Source: Mesorhizobium sp. ES1-1
GTDB lineage: Bacteria > Pseudomonadota > Alphaproteobacteria > Rhizobiales > Rhizobiaceae
Length of the DNA stretch: 64,000 bases
Reading direction: 5' to 3'
NCBI RefSeq assembly: GCF_020164785.1
Contig: NZ_JAIUGX010000003.1
Span: forward strand, 434,001-498,000
Of the stretch, positions 63,953 through 64,000 are shown piece after piece. The translations under genes were made by a program, and so were the position numbers. Within the stretch, counting starts at the first letter, position 1, and each line of letters begins with the position of its first letter. The notes beneath the pieces were generated by a model, which saw only the letters and a list, made by a program, of their open reading frames with translations, did not search any database and was not told the DNA's origin.

Positions 63953-64000
63953 TCAATCGCCTTGGCCGGGCTCCGCCGAGAAGTATTTCTCGAACTTGCC
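63953..64000 (-). CDS. fdxA: Ferredoxin FdxA, C-terminal fragment
   Basis: The last 15 codons plus TGA are visible (GKFEKYFSAEPGQGD), matching the conserved C-terminal end of the 7Fe ferredoxin FdxA, for which KYFSxxPGxGD is typical. The iron-sulfur domains lie beyond the right edge. The fdxA-carD order on this strand is the usual one in related genomes. Confidence 0.72.
   Translation of the reverse strand, partial: GKFEKYFSAEPGQGD

Overview
The window reads as a stretch of core chromosome from an alphaproteobacterium of the order Hyphomicrobiales (Rhizobiales), most probably Mesorhizobium or a close relative. This is inferred from the high GC content, CTTGAC-type promoters, candidate CtrA boxes (TTAA-N7-TTAA), a serC leader motif, an Omp25/31-like porin pair, an fdxA-carD pair, an RcdA-type (DUF1465) gene, rpoH and RIME-like intergenic repeats. 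I see no transposase, integrase, prophage, CRISPR array, rRNA or tRNA gene. The main accessory elements are two toxin-antitoxin modules and small repeats.

Layout. 1-1,400 (minus): a vWA/CoxE protein cut by the edge, a GNAT acetyltransferase and a MoxR ATPase. 1,500-5,800 (plus): a DUF4345 membrane protein, 6S RNA with ygfA, a YmdB-like phosphoesterase, TerC, YebC and a SelW-like protein. 5,850-9,100: two regulator/target arrangements (DUF1772 with TetR; membrane-anchored AraC-type regulator with a secreted protein). 9,100-22,000: rpmE, an ABC exporter, an M32 carboxypeptidase, a MotA/MotB-like pair, a PAQR-family protein, suhB-like, efp, a Sel1-repeat protein, a thiE-like gene and several small membrane proteins. 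22,000-28,200: a candidate small RNA, rcdA, then ruvC-vapB-vapC-ruvA-ruvB, a Tat-exported phosphoesterase and a GH5 glycosidase. 28,300-41,500: ybgC-tolQRAB-pal-cpoB-tilS-ftsH, a secreted repeat protein, and glmM. 41,600-51,300: two outer-membrane proteins, serC-serA, a DMT transporter, purA, an uncharacterised single-span membrane protein and a ccdAB module. 51,300-57,650: an ABC-F ATPase with thiamine diphosphokinase, divergent from a TPP-riboswitch-controlled thiBPQ operon. 57,900-64,000: an M48 lipoprotein protease, rpoH, an amino-acid ABC transporter, carD, and the tail of fdxA.

Functional themes. Envelope maintenance dominates: Tol-Pal, CpoB, FtsH, GlmM, the porins, M48 and the MotA/B-like pair. 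Thiamine supply links the ThiBPQ importer, the TPP riboswitch and thiamine diphosphokinase. Serine synthesis is encoded by serC-serA behind a structured leader. In my reading there are four exact TTAA-N7-TTAA sites. All lie between genes: before the candidate sRNA, before rcdA (whose product helps degrade CtrA in related bacteria), and before both outer-membrane protein genes. This suggests a local CtrA regulon with feedback.

The most unusual points are the vapBC toxin-antitoxin pair wedged inside the ruv operon with a perfect operator over its own start, the CtrA-boxed sRNA candidate with anti-Shine-Dalgarno motifs beside rcdA, the M48 lipoprotein whose signal peptide lies upstream of any canonical start codon, a four-module Cys-pair secreted protein, and an octapeptide tandem repeat inside TilS.
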